Shown one piece after another: positions 7,133 through 19,660 of a DNA stretch of 64,000 nucleotides. The stretch's first letter is position 1, and each line of letters begins with the position of its first letter. Position numbers and translations under genes: made by a program. A model generated the notes under the pieces. The model had not been told where the DNA came from. It saw only the letters and a program-made list of their open reading frames with translations, and made no database searches. Source of the stretch: Pseudomonas mendocina (lineage in GTDB: Bacteria; Pseudomonadota; Gammaproteobacteria; Pseudomonadales; Pseudomonadaceae); the NCBI RefSeq assembly GCF_900636545.1, contig NZ_LR134290.1, positions 1,798,001 to 1,862,000 of the forward strand, given 5' to 3'.

Positions 7133-10100
7133 TCAGGTGGTGGGCGCGAGGCGCTCGAACAGGGCTTCCAGGGTGTTGAAGCGCTCTTCCGCGCGCTCCA
7201 TGGGCACCTGGATCTTGAAGACGGTGGCGCCTTCGAATTTGTAGCGTTTCGGTTGGGCCTGGATCAGCTTTATCAGCGTCAGTGGGTCGACGCAGGTTTC
7301 TGCGGCGAACTCGATGCGGCCGCCTTGTGGGCCGGCGTCGACCTTGGTGATGCCGAGCTTTTCTGCCTGCAGCTTGAGCAGGGTCAGGCGCATCAGGTGC
7401 TTGGTCGGCTCTGGTAGCAGGCCGAAGCGGTCGATCATCTCCACCTGCAGCTCCTTCAAGCCATCCTCGTCGGTAGCCGAGGCGATGCGCTTGTAGAGGA
7501 TCAGGCGGGCATGCACGTCGGGCAGGTAGTCCTCGGGGATCAGCGCCGGCACGCGCAGGTTGATCTCCGGGCCACCACCCAGCGGTTGGTCAAGGTTGGG
7601 TTGTTCGCCTTTCTGGATAGCCTTGACCGCGCGCTCGAGCATTTCCATGTACAGGGTGAAGCCGACGGCCTGAATCTGCCCGCTCTGGCCGTCGCCGAGT
7701 AGTTCGCCAGCGCCACGGATTTCCAGATCGTGCGTGGCGAGGATGAAGCCGGCGCCGAGATCCTGCGCGCCGGCGATGGCTTCCAGACGCTTCTGGGCGT
7801 CTTCGGTCATGCTCTTGCGTGGCGGCGTGAGCAGATAGGCGTAGGCCTGGTGGTGGCTACGACCGACGCGGCCGCGCAACTGGTGCAGCTGGGCCAGGCC
7901 GAATTTGTCGGCGCGCTCGATGATGATGGTGTTGGCGCTGGGTACGTCGATGCCGGTCTCGATGATGGTCGAGGCCACCAGCACGTTGAAGCGCTTGTGG
8001 TAGAAGTCGCTCATCACCTGTTCGAGATCGCGTTCGCGCATCTGCCCGTGACCGATGCCAATGCGTGCCTCGGGCACCAGTTCGGCCAGATCGGCGGCGC
8101 ATTTCTCGATGGTCTTCACGTCGTTGTGCAGGTAGTACACCTGGCCGCCGCGCAGCAGCTCGCGCAGCAGCGCTTCCTTGATGGTCGGCTTGTTTTCCTC
8201 CATCACGAAGGTGCGTACCGACAGGCGCCGCGCGGGCGGCGTGGCGATGATCGACAGGTCGCGCATGCCGGCCACGGCCATGTTCAGGGTGCGCGGGATC
8301 GGCGTGGCGGTGAGGGTGAGGATATCCACCTCGCTGCGCAGCGCCTTGAGCTGTTCCTTCTGGCGCACGCCGAAACGGTGTTCTTCGTCGATGATCACCA
8401 GGCCCAGGTTGTGGAATTTTACATCGTCCTGCAACAGCTTGTGCGTGCCGATGACGATGTCCACCTTGCCTTCGGCCAGCTGCTGCACGGCGCCTTCGAC
8501 TTCCTTGGCGCTCTTGAAGCGGCTCATCACCTCGACCTTCACCGGCCAGTCGGCGAAGCGGTCGCGGAAGCTGTTGTAGTGCTGCTGGGCGAGCAGGGTG
8601 GTGGGCACCAGTACGGCCACCTGCTTGCCGCTGTGCACGGCGATGAAGGCGGCGCGCATGGCCACTTCGGTCTTGCCGAAGCCGACGTCGCCGCAGACCA
8701 GGCGATCCATCGGCTTGCCGGCGAGCATGTCGTTGCGCACGGCGTCGATGGCGGTCTGTTGATCCGGGGTTTCCTCGAAGGGGAAGCCGGCGCTGAAGGT
8801 GGCATAGTCCACGGCCGGGTCCTGGAAGGCGAAACCTTCGCGGGCGGCGCGGCGGGCGTAGATGTCGAGCAGTTCGGCGGCGACGTCGCGTACCTGTTCG
8901 GCGGCCTTGCGCTTGGCCTTTTGCCAGACTTCCGAGCCGAGCCGGTGCAGTGGGGCCAGGGCATCGTCGCTGCCGCTGTAGCGGGCGATCAGGTGCAGGC
9001 TGGCCACAGGCACGTAGAGCTTGGCGTCGTCGGCGTACTGCAGGGCGAGGAATTCGGCAGCCTGGCCGTCGAATTCCATGGTTACCAGGCCCAGGTAGCG
9101 GCCGACGCCGTGATCGATATGCACCACCGGCGCACCTTCGCGCAGCTCGGTGAGGTTCTTGATCACGTTGTCGCCGCCTTCGCGGCCTTTCTCGCGACGG
9201 CGGCGCTGCATCACGCGCTGGCCGAACAGCGGGTTTTCCGGGATCAGTGCCAGCTCGTCGAGCAGCAGGCCCTCATCCAGCGGCGCGATGCAGATGTTCA
9301 GGCGTTCGGCACTTTCGACGAAGGCAGGCCAGCCGTTGACCTCCTTCGGCTTGAGCTTGAGGCGGGCGAGCAGTTCCAGCAGCACTTCGCGGCGACCGGC
9401 CGACTCGGCGCAGAACAGCACGCGGCCCTGATATTCCTCGATGAAGCGGCGCAGCGCCGCCAGCGGCTCGCCGGCCTTGGCCTGGATGGCCAGGTCGGGC
9501 AGGGCGCGGGCGTCGAAGCGGGTCTGACCGACGCCGGGTTCGATATCGTCCTGGTTGACCACCACGCGCGGCCAGTTCTTCAGGCGCGCGAAGCATTCGT
9601 CTACCGGCAGGAAGATGTCGGCCGGCGGCAGCAGCGGGCGTTCCGGGTCGACGCGGCGGTCTTCATAGCGGTTGCGCGCATCCAGCCAGAACTGCTCGGC
9701 GGCTTTCTCGATACCCGGCAGGGAGAACACCTGGGTGTCGCTCGGAAGGTAGTCGAACAGGGTGCCGGTTTCTTCGAAGAACAGCGGCAGGTAGTACTCG
9801 ATGCCAGCCGGGGTGATGCCGGACGAGAGATCCTGATAGATCGGGCAACGGCGAAAATCCACGTCGAAACGCTCGCGAAAGCGCCCGCGGAAATCGGTGA
9901 CGGCTTTCTTCTCCAGTGGGAATTCGCGCGCCGGCAGCAGGCGGATCGACTCGACCTTGTCCACCGAGCGTTGGTTTTCCGGGTCGAAGGTGCGCAGGGT
10001 TTCGATCTCGTCATCGAACAGGTCGATGCGGTAGGGCGTGTCGCTGCCCATCGGGAAGAGGTCGATCAGCGCGCCGCGCACGGCGAATTCACCGTGCTCG

Positions 10101-10570
10101 TACACCGTATCTACGCAGCGGTAGCCGGCGGCCTCAAGGCGCGTGCGCATCTGCTCCACATCCAGCTTCTGGCCGACATCCAGCACCAGGCTGCTACCCA
10201 GTAGGAAGCGCTTCGGCGCCAGGCGGTGTAGGGCAGTGGCGATCGGCACTACGAGAATGCCGCGGCTCAGTTGCGGTAGCCGATACAGAGCGGCGATACG
10301 CTGGGAGATGATGTCCTGGTGCGGCGAGAATACGTCGTAGGGCAGGGTTTCCCAGTCGGGGAAATGCAGCACCGGCAGGTCCGGGGCGAAGAAGGCCAGT
10401 TCTTCCTGCAGGCGCTCGGCGCTCTGGCTGCCCTCGGTCAATACCAGGGTGAAACGCCCGGCATTGCTGGCCGCTTCGGCTATCGCCAGAGAGAGGGCGG
10501 CGCCGGGCAGATTGCCCCATTGCTGTTTGCCGGCGCTGGCCGGCAGAGACGGAAGACGCAGTACGGACAC
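7133..10570 (-). CDS. mfd: Transcription-repair coupling factor Mfd
   Basis: Encodes 1145 residues. Mfd displaces RNA polymerase stalled at DNA lesions and recruits UvrA. The N-terminal UvrB-like module (HFPDWETLPYDVFSPHQDIISQR) is followed by the CarD-like RNAP-interaction domain (VHIDHGVGRYLGL). The translocase motifs include GDVGFGKTEVAMRAAF (Walker A), DEEHRFGV (motif II) and TATPIPRTL (motif III). A C-terminal TRCF domain follows. I place the start at the GTG (10568-10570) giving VSVLRLP, where family members begin; the frame stays open to an ATG at 10666 without conserved sequence. Confidence 0.97.
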   Translation of the reverse strand: MSVLRLPSLPASAGKQQWGNLPGAALSLAIAEAASNAGRFTLVLTEGSQSAERLQEELAFFAPDLPVLHFPDWETLPYDVFSPHQDIISQRIAALYRLPQLSRGILVVPIATALHRLAPKRFLLGSSLVLDVGQKLDVEQMRTRLEAAGYRCVDTVYEHGEFAVRGALIDLFPMGSDTPYRIDLFDDEIETLRTFDPENQRSVDKVESIRLLPAREFPLEKKAVTDFRGRFRERFDVDFRRCPIYQDLSSGITPAGIEYYLPLFFEETGTLFDYLPSDTQVFSLPGIEKAAEQFWLDARNRYEDRRVDPERPLLPPADIFLPVDECFARLKNWPRVVVNQDDIEPGVGQTRFDARALPDLAIQAKAGEPLAALRRFIEEYQGRVLFCAESAGRREVLLELLARLKLKPKEVNGWPAFVESAERLNICIAPLDEGLLLDELALIPENPLFGQRVMQRRRREKGREGGDNVIKNLTELREGAPVVHIDHGVGRYLGLVTMEFDGQAAEFLALQYADDAKLYVPVASLHLIARYSGSDDALAPLHRLGSEVWQKAKRKAAEQVRDVAAELLDIYARRAAREGFAFQDPAVDYATFSAGFPFEETPDQQTAIDAVRNDMLAGKPMDRLVCGDVGFGKTEVAMRAAFIAVHSGKQVAVLVPTTLLAQQHYNSFRDRFADWPVKVEVMSRFKSAKEVEGAVQQLAEGKVDIVIGTHKLLQDDVKFHNLGLVIIDEEHRFGVRQKEQLKALRSEVDILTLTATPIPRTLNMAVAGMRDLSIIATPPARRLSVRTFVMEENKPTIKEALLRELLRGGQVYYLHNDVKTIEKCAADLAELVPEARIGIGHGQMRERDLEQVMSDFYHKRFNVLVASTIIETGIDVPSANTIIIERADKFGLAQLHQLRGRVGRSHHQAYAYLLTPPRKSMTEDAQKRLEAIAGAQDLGAGFILATHDLEIRGAGELLGDGQSGQIQAVGFTLYMEMLERAVKAIQKGEQPNLDQPLGGGPEINLRVPALIPEDYLPDVHARLILYKRIASATDEDGLKELQVEMIDRFGLLPEPTKHLMRLTLLKLQAEKLGITKVDAGPQGGRIEFAAETCVDPLTLIKLIQAQPKRYKFEGATVFKIQVPMERAEERFNTLEALFERLAPTT

Positions 10571-10648
10571 GGGCGGCTCACGATCATTACGAAGGGCCGG
10601 GAATTGTAGCGGGGCTTGCTGGTCAATGTCAGTCACGACAGGCGCGCA

Positions 10649-10677
10649 TTGCTCCCACGAGCGCACGCCGTCATAAT
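10649..10677 (+). promoter_or_regulatory. Promoter for the GAPDH-like gene
   Basis: -35 TTGCTC (10649-10654) and -10 CATAAT (10672-10677), spacer 17. Expected start near 10684, giving a leader of about 35 bases to the GTG at 10720. Confidence 0.6.
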
Positions 10678-10719
10678 GTAGCCCCTTTTTTCAGCCCCTA
10701 CATGTGGAAGGTACTGCCC

Positions 10720-12168
10720 GTGACTCAGAAGCCCGACCAGTGTCTCGGTGAATGGATCGATCGTGAAGCCCTCGCGGAAGCGATGATTCCGCTGATTGGT
10801 CAGCTCTATCGCAACAACAATGTGGTGACCTCGATCTACGGTCGTGGCCTGATCAATCGTTCGGTCATCGACATCCTCAAGGCTCACCGTTTCGCCCGTC
10901 ACCGCCTGGCTGAAGAAGCCGAGCTGTCGGTGCACGACACCTTCCCCATGCTCAAGGCCATGAGCGAGCTCAAGCTGGGCGCCGCTTCCGTGGACCTGGG
11001 CAAGCTGGTTGCCAAGTTCAAGGCCGAAGGCGCTGGTCGTGGCGTCGAGCAGTTCGTCAAGGACGAGCTGGCCGATGTGGTCGGCAAGCAGAACGGTTCG
11101 GCCCGTGAAGGCACCGATGTGGTGCTGTATGGCTTCGGTCGTATCGGCCGCCTGCTGGCGCGCATCCTGATCGAGAAGACCGGTGGCGGTGACGGCCTGC
11201 GTCTGCGTGCCATCGTCGTGCGCAAGGGCGCCAGCAATGACCTGGTCAAGCGTGCCAGTCTGCTGCGTCGTGACTCGGTGCACGGCAAGTTCAACGGCAC
11301 CATCACCATCGATGAAGAGAACAACACCCTGACGGCCAACGGCAACCTGATCCAGGTGATCTACGCCAAGGACCCGAAGGAAGTCGACTACACCCAGTAC
11401 GGCATCAAGAACGCACTGCTGGTGGACAATACCGGTGTATGGCGTGACGCCGAGGGTCTGGGGCAGCATCTGACCTGCCCGGGTGTCGATCGCGTGGTTC
11501 TCACTGCGCCTGGCAAGGGCGCGCTGAAGAACATCGTGCATGGCATCAACCACGGCGAAATCACCGCCGAGGACAAGATCATCTCCGCTGCTTCCTGCAC
11601 CACCAACGCCATCGTGCCGGTGCTCAAGGCGGTCAATGATCAGTACGGCATCGTCAACGGTCACGTCGAGACCGTTCACTCCTACACCAACGACCAGAAC
11701 CTGATCGACAACTTCCATAAAGGCAGTCGTCGTGGTCGCAGCGCCGCGCTGAACATGGTCATCACCGAAACCGGCGCGGCTACCGCTGCTGCCAAAGCGC
11801 TGCCAGTGCTCAAGGGCAAGCTGACCGGCAACGCCATTCGTGTGCCGACGCCGAACGTGTCGATGGCCATCCTCAACCTGAACCTGGAAAAGGCCACCAC
11901 CCGCGAAGAGATCAATGAGTACCTGCGCCAGATGGCCATGCACTCGGATCTGCAGAAGCAGATCGATTTCGTCAGCTCGCAGGAAGTGGTATCGACCGAC
12001 TTCGTCGGTTCGCGCCACGCGGGTGTGGTCGATGCCGAAGCCACCATCGCCAACGATAACCGCGTCGTGCTGTACGTCTGGTACGACAACGAGTTCGGTT
12101 ACAGCTGTCAGGTGGTGCGCGTGATGGAAGACATGGCGGGGGTCAACCCGCCGGCTTTTCCGCGCTGA
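10720..12168 (+). CDS. Long-form glyceraldehyde-3-phosphate dehydrogenase
   Basis: A 482-residue protein with an N-terminal extension of about 130 residues before the NAD-binding start VVLYGFGRIGRLLARI. The catalytic Cys is in SAASCTTNAIVP, and the typical C-terminal block WYDNEFGYSCQVVRV is present. It corresponds to the long GAPDH of Pseudomonas next to nqr (PA3001 type). The reaction is glyceraldehyde-3-P to 1,3-bisphosphoglycerate; physiological direction is unclear, and gluconeogenic use is plausible. I choose the GTG at 10720 (GGAAGG 9 bases upstream, conserved MTQKPDQ start). An in-frame ATG at 10702 adds six residues. Confidence 0.9.
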   Translation: MTQKPDQCLGEWIDREALAEAMIPLIGQLYRNNNVVTSIYGRGLINRSVIDILKAHRFARHRLAEEAELSVHDTFPMLKAMSELKLGAASVDLGKLVAKFKAEGAGRGVEQFVKDELADVVGKQNGSAREGTDVVLYGFGRIGRLLARILIEKTGGGDGLRLRAIVVRKGASNDLVKRASLLRRDSVHGKFNGTITIDEENNTLTANGNLIQVIYAKDPKEVDYTQYGIKNALLVDNTGVWRDAEGLGQHLTCPGVDRVVLTAPGKGALKNIVHGINHGEITAEDKIISAASCTTNAIVPVLKAVNDQYGIVNGHVETVHSYTNDQNLIDNFHKGSRRGRSAALNMVITETGAATAAAKALPVLKGKLTGNAIRVPTPNVSMAILNLNLEKATTREEINEYLRQMAMHSDLQKQIDFVSSQEVVSTDFVGSRHAGVVDAEATIANDNRVVLYVWYDNEFGYSCQVVRVMEDMAGVNPPAFPR

Positions 12169-12189
12169 TAGCCGGATAGCGTAAAAAGG

Positions 12190-12216
12190 AACGGGAGCCT
12201 CGGCTCCCGTTTTTTA
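12190..12216 (+). terminator. Intrinsic terminator after the GAPDH gene
   Basis: The stem acgggagcc / ggctcccgt is followed by six T residues, 22 bases after the stop codon. Confidence 0.92.
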
Positions 12217-13794
<1,578 letters not shown>

Positions 13795-13797
13795 TCC

Positions 13798-15009
13798 GTG
13801 GGCATTCGTGCATTTCTCGACAAGATCGAGCACAACTTCGAAAAGGGCGGCAAGTACGAAAAGTGGTACGCCCTCTACGAAGCCATCGACACCTTCTTCT
13901 ATCGTCCTGGCAGTGTGACTAAAACAACCGCTCACGTGCGTGATGGCATCGACCTCAAGCGCATGATGATCACCGTGTGGCTGTGCACCTTCCCGGCGAT
14001 GTTCTTCGGCATGTGGAACGCCGGCTACCAGGCCAACCTGATCTTCGCCCAGAGCCCCGAGCTGTTGGCGAGCCAGGATGGTTGGCGCTTCGCCCTGATC
14101 GGCTCGCTGGCCGGTTTCGATCCGAACAGCCTGTGGGACAACTTCATCCAGGGCGCGGCCTACTTCCTGCCTGTCTACGCGGTGACCTTCATTGTCGGCG
14201 GCTTCTGGGAAGTGCTGTTCGCTTCGATCCGCCGTCACGAGGTCAACGAAGGCTTCTTCGTCACCTCCGTGCTGTTCGCCCTGATCCTGCCGCCGAGCAT
14301 TCCGCTGTGGCAGGTGGCCCTGGGTATCAGCTTCGGTGTGGTGATCGGCAAGGAAGTGTTCGGTGGCACCGGCAAGAACTTCCTCAACCCGGCGCTGACC
14401 GGTCGTGCCTTCCTGTTCTTCGCCTATCCGGCGCAGATGTCGGGTGACGCGGTCTGGACTACGGTCGATGGCTTTGCGGGCGCTACTTCGCTGAGCCTGG
14501 CGGCTTCCGGCGGCATCGAGAACGTGATCAACAACGGCATCACCTGGATGGACGCCTTCATCGGCACTATTCATGGCTCGCTCGGCGAAACCAGCACCCT
14601 GGCCATCGCCATCGGCGGCCTGGTTCTGCTGGTCACCAAGATCGCCTCCTGGCGCATCGTCGCTGGCGTGATGCTGGGCATGATCGGTCTGAGCCTGCTG
14701 TTCAACACGATTGGCTCTGCCTCCAACCCGATGTTCGCCATGCCCTGGTACTGGCATCTGGTGGTGGGCGGCTTCGCCTTCGGCATGTTCTTCATGGCCA
14801 CCGACCCGGTGTCGGCCTCCATGACCAACACCGGCAAGTGGATCTTCGGCGCCCTGATCGGCGTGATGGTCGTACTGATCCGTGTGGTCAACCCGGCCTT
14901 CCCCGAGGGCATGATGCTGGCGATTCTGTTCGCCAACCTGTTTGCACCGCTGATCGACCACTTCGTCGTTCAAGCCAATATCAAGCGGAGGCTGGCACGC
15001 AATGTCTAG
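13798..15009 (+). CDS. nqrB: Na+-NQR subunit B
   Basis: A 403-residue integral membrane subunit with about ten hydrophobic helices, starting at GTG. The FMN attachment threonine lies in the segment [11 protein letters not shown], the type of site flavinylated by ApbE. NqrB carries covalent FMN and, in known homologues, riboflavin, and forms the Na+ path and quinone region. It overlaps nqrC by 8 bases, which suggests translational coupling. Confidence 0.96.
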   Translation: MGIRAFLDKIEHNFEKGGKYEKWYALYEAIDTFFYRPGSVTKTTAHVRDGIDLKRMMITVWLCTFPAMFFGMWNAGYQANLIFAQSPELLASQDGWRFALIGSLAGFDPNSLWDNFIQGAAYFLPVYAVTFIVGGFWEVLFASIRRHEVNEGFFVTSVLFALILPPSIPLWQVALGISFGVVIGKEVFGGTGKNFLNPALTGRAFLFFAYPAQMSGDAVWTTVDGFAGATSLSLAASGGIENVINNGITWMDAFIGTIHGSLGETSTLAIAIGGLVLLVTKIASWRIVAGVMLGMIGLSLLFNTIGSASNPMFAMPWYWHLVVGGFAFGMFFMATDPVSASMTNTGKWIFGALIGVMVVLIRVVNPAFPEGMMLAILFANLFAPLIDHFVVQANIKRRLARNV

Positions 15010-15790
15010 TCAAAAAGAATCCACCGTTCGCACGCTGACGGTGGCCGTGCTGGTGTGCCTGGTGTGCTCGGTGTTCGTCGCCGGCGCTGCCGTGGCACTG
15101 AAGCCGACCCAGGTTGAAAACCGTCTGCTGGACAAGCAGCGCAGCATCCTGGCCATTGCCGGCCTGGGTGAGGCAGGCATGTCCGGTGCCAAGGTCAAGG
15201 AAGTGTTCGACAGCACCGTCACTGCCAAGCTGGTGGACCTGGAGAGCGGCAAGTTCTCCGATGCGTTCGATCCGCTCACCTTCGACCCGCTGAAGGCCGC
15301 CAAGGACCCGAAAACCTCCGATGCTCTGAAGGGCAGCGAAGACATCGCCGGGATCAAGCGCCAGGAGCGTTACACCACCGTTTACCTGGTGGAGAAGGAC
15401 GGCGAAATGGAAACCCTGATCCTGCCGGTGCGTGGTTATGGCCTGTGGTCGACCCTGCACGGCTTTATCGCGGTGAAAGGGGATCTGAACACCGTCGTGG
15501 GCATGGGCTTCTACCAGCATGGCGAGACCCCCGGCCTCGGCGGCGAGGTGGACAATCCGAAATGGAAAGGCCAATGGCCCGGCAAGACCCTGTTCGATGA
15601 AAACGGCAAACTCGCCGTACAGATCGTCAAGGGCGGTGTCGATCCGCAGAGCCCGCAAGCTACTCACCAAGTCGACGGCCTGGCCGGCGCCACTCTGACC
15701 AGCGTCGGTGTGGACAAGCTGCTGAAGTTCTGGCTCGGCCAGAACGGCTTCGGCCCGTTTATCGCTAACCTGCGTGCAGGGGAGGCTTGA
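15002..15790 (+). CDS. nqrC: Na+-NQR subunit C
   Basis: A 262-residue subunit with one N-terminal membrane helix ([23 protein letters not shown]) and a periplasmic FMN-binding domain. The flavinylation motif is near the C-terminus, LAGATLTS, with Thr as the covalent FMN site. The acceptor enzyme ApbE is encoded downstream. The gene overlaps nqrB by 8 bases and ends just before nqrD. Confidence 0.97.
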   Translation: MSSQKESTVRTLTVAVLVCLVCSVFVAGAAVALKPTQVENRLLDKQRSILAIAGLGEAGMSGAKVKEVFDSTVTAKLVDLESGKFSDAFDPLTFDPLKAAKDPKTSDALKGSEDIAGIKRQERYTTVYLVEKDGEMETLILPVRGYGLWSTLHGFIAVKGDLNTVVGMGFYQHGETPGLGGEVDNPKWKGQWPGKTLFDENGKLAVQIVKGGVDPQSPQATHQVDGLAGATLTSVGVDKLLKFWLGQNGFGPFIANLRAGEA

Positions 15791-15792
15791 TC

Positions 15793-16460
15793 ATGTCGCA
15801 GCCGACTATTAAAGAAGTCCTGCTCAACCCGATCTTCAACAACAACCCCATTGGCCTGCAGATCCTCGGTATCTGCTCGGCCCTGGCGGTCACGTCCAAT
15901 CTGCAGACCGCGCTGGTGATGTCCGCCGCGCTGACGCTGGTGACCGGTTTCTCCAACCTGTTCATCTCGATGATCCGCAGCCAGATTCCAGGCTCGATCC
16001 GCATGATCGTGCAGATGGTGATCATCGCCTCGCTGGTGATCGTGGTCGATCAGGTGCTCAAGGCCTATGCCTTCAGCCTGTCCAAGCAGTTGTCGGTGTT
16101 CGTCGGCCTGATCATCACCAACTGCATCGTGATGGGCCGTGCCGAAGCCTTCGCCATGCAGAACCCGCCCGTGCTGTCGTTCTTCGACGGCATCGGTAAC
16201 GGTCTGGGCTACAGCGCCATGCTGATCGCTCTGGGCATCATTCGCGAGTTGTTCGGTGCGGGCAAACTGATGGGCTACGAGGTCTTCTCGGTGGTCAACG
16301 ATGGTGGCTGGTACCAGCCCAACGGCATGCTGCTGCTGCCGCCTTCGGCGTTCTTCCTGATCGGCCTGTTCATCTGGGCAATCCGTAGCTGGAAGAAGGA
16401 TCAGGTCGAGGTCAATGCCTACAAGATGGCACCTCAGGTATCCAGCAAGGAGGCCTACTA

Positions 16461-16461
<1 letters not shown>
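15793..16461 (+). CDS. nqrD: Na+-NQR subunit D
   Basis: A 222-residue membrane protein with six hydrophobic segments, of the NqrD/RnfE family ([31 protein letters not shown]). Together with NqrE it holds an iron centre across the membrane. The ATG at 15793 has GGAGG 7-8 bases upstream; a TTG two codons earlier is unlikely. Its TAA overlaps the ATG of nqrE. Confidence 0.96.
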
Positions 16462-17069
<608 letters not shown>

Positions 17070-17084
17070 GGAAAGGATGAACAG

Positions 17085-18308
17085 ATGAATTACGAAATCT
17101 TCCTCGCCATCGGCATGTTCACCGCCATCGTCCTGGCGTTGGTGGTGGTGATTCTCGCTGCCCGCGCCAAGCTGGTCTCCAGCGGCGACGTGAGCATCGA
17201 GATCAACGGCGAAAAAACCATCGTGGTACCGGCTGGCGGCAAGCTGCTGCAAACCCTGGCCAACCATAACATCTTCCTGTCTTCCGCTTGCGGCGGCGGC
17301 GGTACCTGCGCCCAGTGCAAGTGCATCGTGGAAAGCGGTGGTGGCGAGATGCTGTCCACCGAAGAGTCGCACTTCACCAAGCGCGAGGCCCGTGAGGGCT
17401 GGCGCCTGTCCTGCCAGACTCCGGTCAAGCAGGATATGAAGATCGAAGTTCCGGAAGAGGTCTTCGGCGTCAAGAAGTGGGAGTGCACCGTCGAATCCAA
17501 CCCGAACGTCGCCACCTTCATCAAGGAGCTGACACTGAAGCTGCCGGAAGGCGAGAACGTCGACTTCCGCGCCGGTGGTTACGTGCAACTGGAGTGCCCG
17601 CCGCACACCGTGTACTACAAGGACTTCGACATTCAGGAGGAGTATCGCGGCGACTGGGACAAGTTCAACCAGTGGAAGTACGTGTCCAAGGTCGACGAGA
17701 CCGTGATCCGTGCCTATTCCATGGCCAACTACCCGGAAGAGCGCGGTCTGGTGAAGTTCAACATCCGTATCGCCTCGCCGCCCCCCGGCAAGGACGATCT
17801 GCCGCCGGGCAAGATGTCTTCCTATGTGTTCAGTCTCAAGCCGGGCGACAAGATCACCGTGTACGGACCCTTTGGTGAGTTCTTCGCCAAGGACACCGAC
17901 GCCGAGATGGTCTTCATCGGTGGTGGTGCCGGCATGGCGCCGATGCGTTCGCACATCTTCGACCAGCTCAAGCGCCTGAAATCCAAGCGCAAGATCAGCT
18001 TCTGGTACGGTGCGCGCTCCATGCGCGAATCGTTCTACAACGAAGAGTACGATCAGCTGGCCGCGGAAAACCCGAACTTCGAATGGCACCTGGCGCTGTC
18101 CGACCCGCAGCCGGAAGACAACTGGACCGGTCTCAAGGGCTTCATTCACAACGTGCTGTACGAGAACTACCTGAAGGACCACCCGGCTCCTGAGGATTGC
18201 GAGTTCTACATGTGCGGCCCACCCATGATGAACGCCGCAGTAATCAAGATGCTCACCGACCTGGGTGTCGAGCCGGAGAACATCCTCCTCGACGACTTCG
18301 GCGGCTAA
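17085..18308 (+). CDS. nqrF: Na+-NQR subunit F, NADH dehydrogenase
   Basis: A 407-residue electron-input subunit: an N-terminal membrane helix, then a 2Fe-2S ferredoxin domain ([12 protein letters not shown] plus a later Cys in LSCQTPV). An FAD domain follows (RAYSMANYP) and then an NADH-binding domain ([20 protein letters not shown]). It takes hydride from NADH on the cytoplasmic face. The RBS AAGGA lies just upstream. It is the last structural gene of the operon and is followed after 3 bases by apbE. Confidence 0.97.
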   Translation: MNYEIFLAIGMFTAIVLALVVVILAARAKLVSSGDVSIEINGEKTIVVPAGGKLLQTLANHNIFLSSACGGGGTCAQCKCIVESGGGEMLSTEESHFTKREAREGWRLSCQTPVKQDMKIEVPEEVFGVKKWECTVESNPNVATFIKELTLKLPEGENVDFRAGGYVQLECPPHTVYYKDFDIQEEYRGDWDKFNQWKYVSKVDETVIRAYSMANYPEERGLVKFNIRIASPPPGKDDLPPGKMSSYVFSLKPGDKITVYGPFGEFFAKDTDAEMVFIGGGAGMAPMRSHIFDQLKRLKSKRKISFWYGARSMRESFYNEEYDQLAAENPNFEWHLALSDPQPEDNWTGLKGFIHNVLYENYLKDHPAPEDCEFYMCGPPMMNAAVIKMLTDLGVEPENILLDDFGG

Positions 18309-18311
18309 CGC

Positions 18312-19337
18312 ATGAGGTCTGCTGTACTCCAGCCCGTTATCGCTGTCGCCCTGGCGACAGCCCTAACGGGCTGCTTGCATTCTGAACGGATCGAAGAGTT
18401 CGGTGGCCCGACCATGGGCAGCACCTATTCGATCAAATACGTCCGCAGTGAAGGTGTCGCGCCGCAAGCCGAACTCAAGGCCGCGACCGAGGCGATCCTC
18501 GCCGAGATCGATCTGCAGATGTCCACTTATCGCGATGATTCGCTGATCGAGCAGTTCAACCAGGCGCCGGCTGGCACCTGCCAGGCCATGCCCAAGGGCG
18601 TGCTGGACTTGGTGCGCGCCGGTGATCGCCTGCATCAGGAGAGCCAGGGCTATTTCGACCTGACGCTGGAGCCGTTGCTCGACCTCTGGGGTTTCGGACC
18701 CAAAGGGCAGGGCGAGGCCGTGCCGGACGCTGAACGCCTGGCTGAAGTGCGCCAGCGGGTCGGTCAACAGCACCTGAGAATCGAAGGCGAGCAACTGTGC
18801 AAGGACGTCGACGTGGAAGTCGACTTCAACAGCATCGCGGCTGGCTACGCTGTCGATCGGATCGTCGCGCGTCTGGGCGAGTTGGGTGTCACCAGTTACT
18901 TGGTCGAGGCCACCGGTGAGCTCAAGGCGGCTGGCTTCAAGCCCGATGGCAGCCACTGGCGTATCGGCCTGGAGGCGCCGCGTAATGATCAGCGCGTCGC
19001 TCAGCGCATCCTGCAGCTCGATGGTTACGGTATTTCCACCTCGGGTGACTATCGCAACTACTTCGAAGAGAACGGCCAACGCTATTCGCACACGCTCGAT
19101 CCGCTGACCGGCAAACCGGTCAATCACAAACTGGCAGCTGTCACGGTGGCCGATCCATCGACCTTGCGCGCCGATGGCTTGTCTACTCTATTGATGGTGC
19201 TGGGGCCGGATGCCGGCATGGCCTTCGCCGAGCGCAACGGTATCGCGGCTTTTTTCGTGACGCGTGAGGGCGAGGGCTTCGTCACACAGGGCACGACCGC
19301 ATTCGAGCAGCTATTCGCTGCAGGAGATGAGCAATGA
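18312..19337 (+). CDS. apbE: FAD:protein FMN transferase ApbE (lipoprotein)
   Basis: A 341-residue protein. The N-terminal lipoprotein signal has the lipobox LTGC (Cys21), so it is anchored in the periplasm. The family blocks GGPTMGSTYSIKY and DVDVEVDFNSIAAGYAVD (substrate and Mg2+ binding) are present. It transfers FMN from FAD to threonines of NqrB and NqrC. It starts 3 bases after nqrF and overlaps nqrM by 4 bases, matching a dedicated maturation factor. Confidence 0.95.
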   Translation: MRSAVLQPVIAVALATALTGCLHSERIEEFGGPTMGSTYSIKYVRSEGVAPQAELKAATEAILAEIDLQMSTYRDDSLIEQFNQAPAGTCQAMPKGVLDLVRAGDRLHQESQGYFDLTLEPLLDLWGFGPKGQGEAVPDAERLAEVRQRVGQQHLRIEGEQLCKDVDVEVDFNSIAAGYAVDRIVARLGELGVTSYLVEATGELKAAGFKPDGSHWRIGLEAPRNDQRVAQRILQLDGYGISTSGDYRNYFEENGQRYSHTLDPLTGKPVNHKLAAVTVADPSTLRADGLSTLLMVLGPDAGMAFAERNGIAAFFVTREGEGFVTQGTTAFEQLFAAGDEQ

Positions 19338-19564
19338 CGTTTCTGGTGGTATTTCTGACCATGATCCTGGTCGTCGGCATGATGGCCGTTGGCGTGATCA
19401 TGGGGCGCAAGCCCATCGCCGGCTCATGCGGCGGTATCGCCAATCTGGGTATCGAGAAGGAGTGCTCGATCTGTGGCGGTAGCCGTGAGAAGTGCGAAGA
19501 GGTCAATCGCGACAAGAGCGAAGCGCCCAACACCGACCTGGCTTACGACGCGAGCAAGCGCTAA
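19334..19564 (+). CDS. nqrM: Na+-NQR maturation protein NqrM
   Basis: A 76-residue protein with one N-terminal membrane helix (MTFLVVFLTMILVVGMMAVGVIMG). A conserved cysteine cluster follows: SCGGIANLGIEKECSICGG, four Cys in all, plus one in KCEEV. NqrM is needed for Na+-NQR assembly, probably delivering iron to the Cys centre of NqrD/NqrE. The start overlaps the end of apbE. Confidence 0.93.
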   Translation: MTFLVVFLTMILVVGMMAVGVIMGRKPIAGSCGGIANLGIEKECSICGGSREKCEEVNRDKSEAPNTDLAYDASKR

Positions 19565-19660
19565 GCCGGCTGGTAGCTTTGATAGCCGGCAGCTGTAATC
19601 CACTGCCGGCCCTGCCGAGGGTGCGCCACAAGCGCTCCGGCCTGATCTGAAGGAGTAAAC

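Noticed and set aside
7730..10204. An 824-codon open frame antisense to mfd
   Set aside because: It mirrors the mfd codon pattern of a GC-rich genome, with no start signal or recognisable domain. mfd is unquestionable on the other strand.
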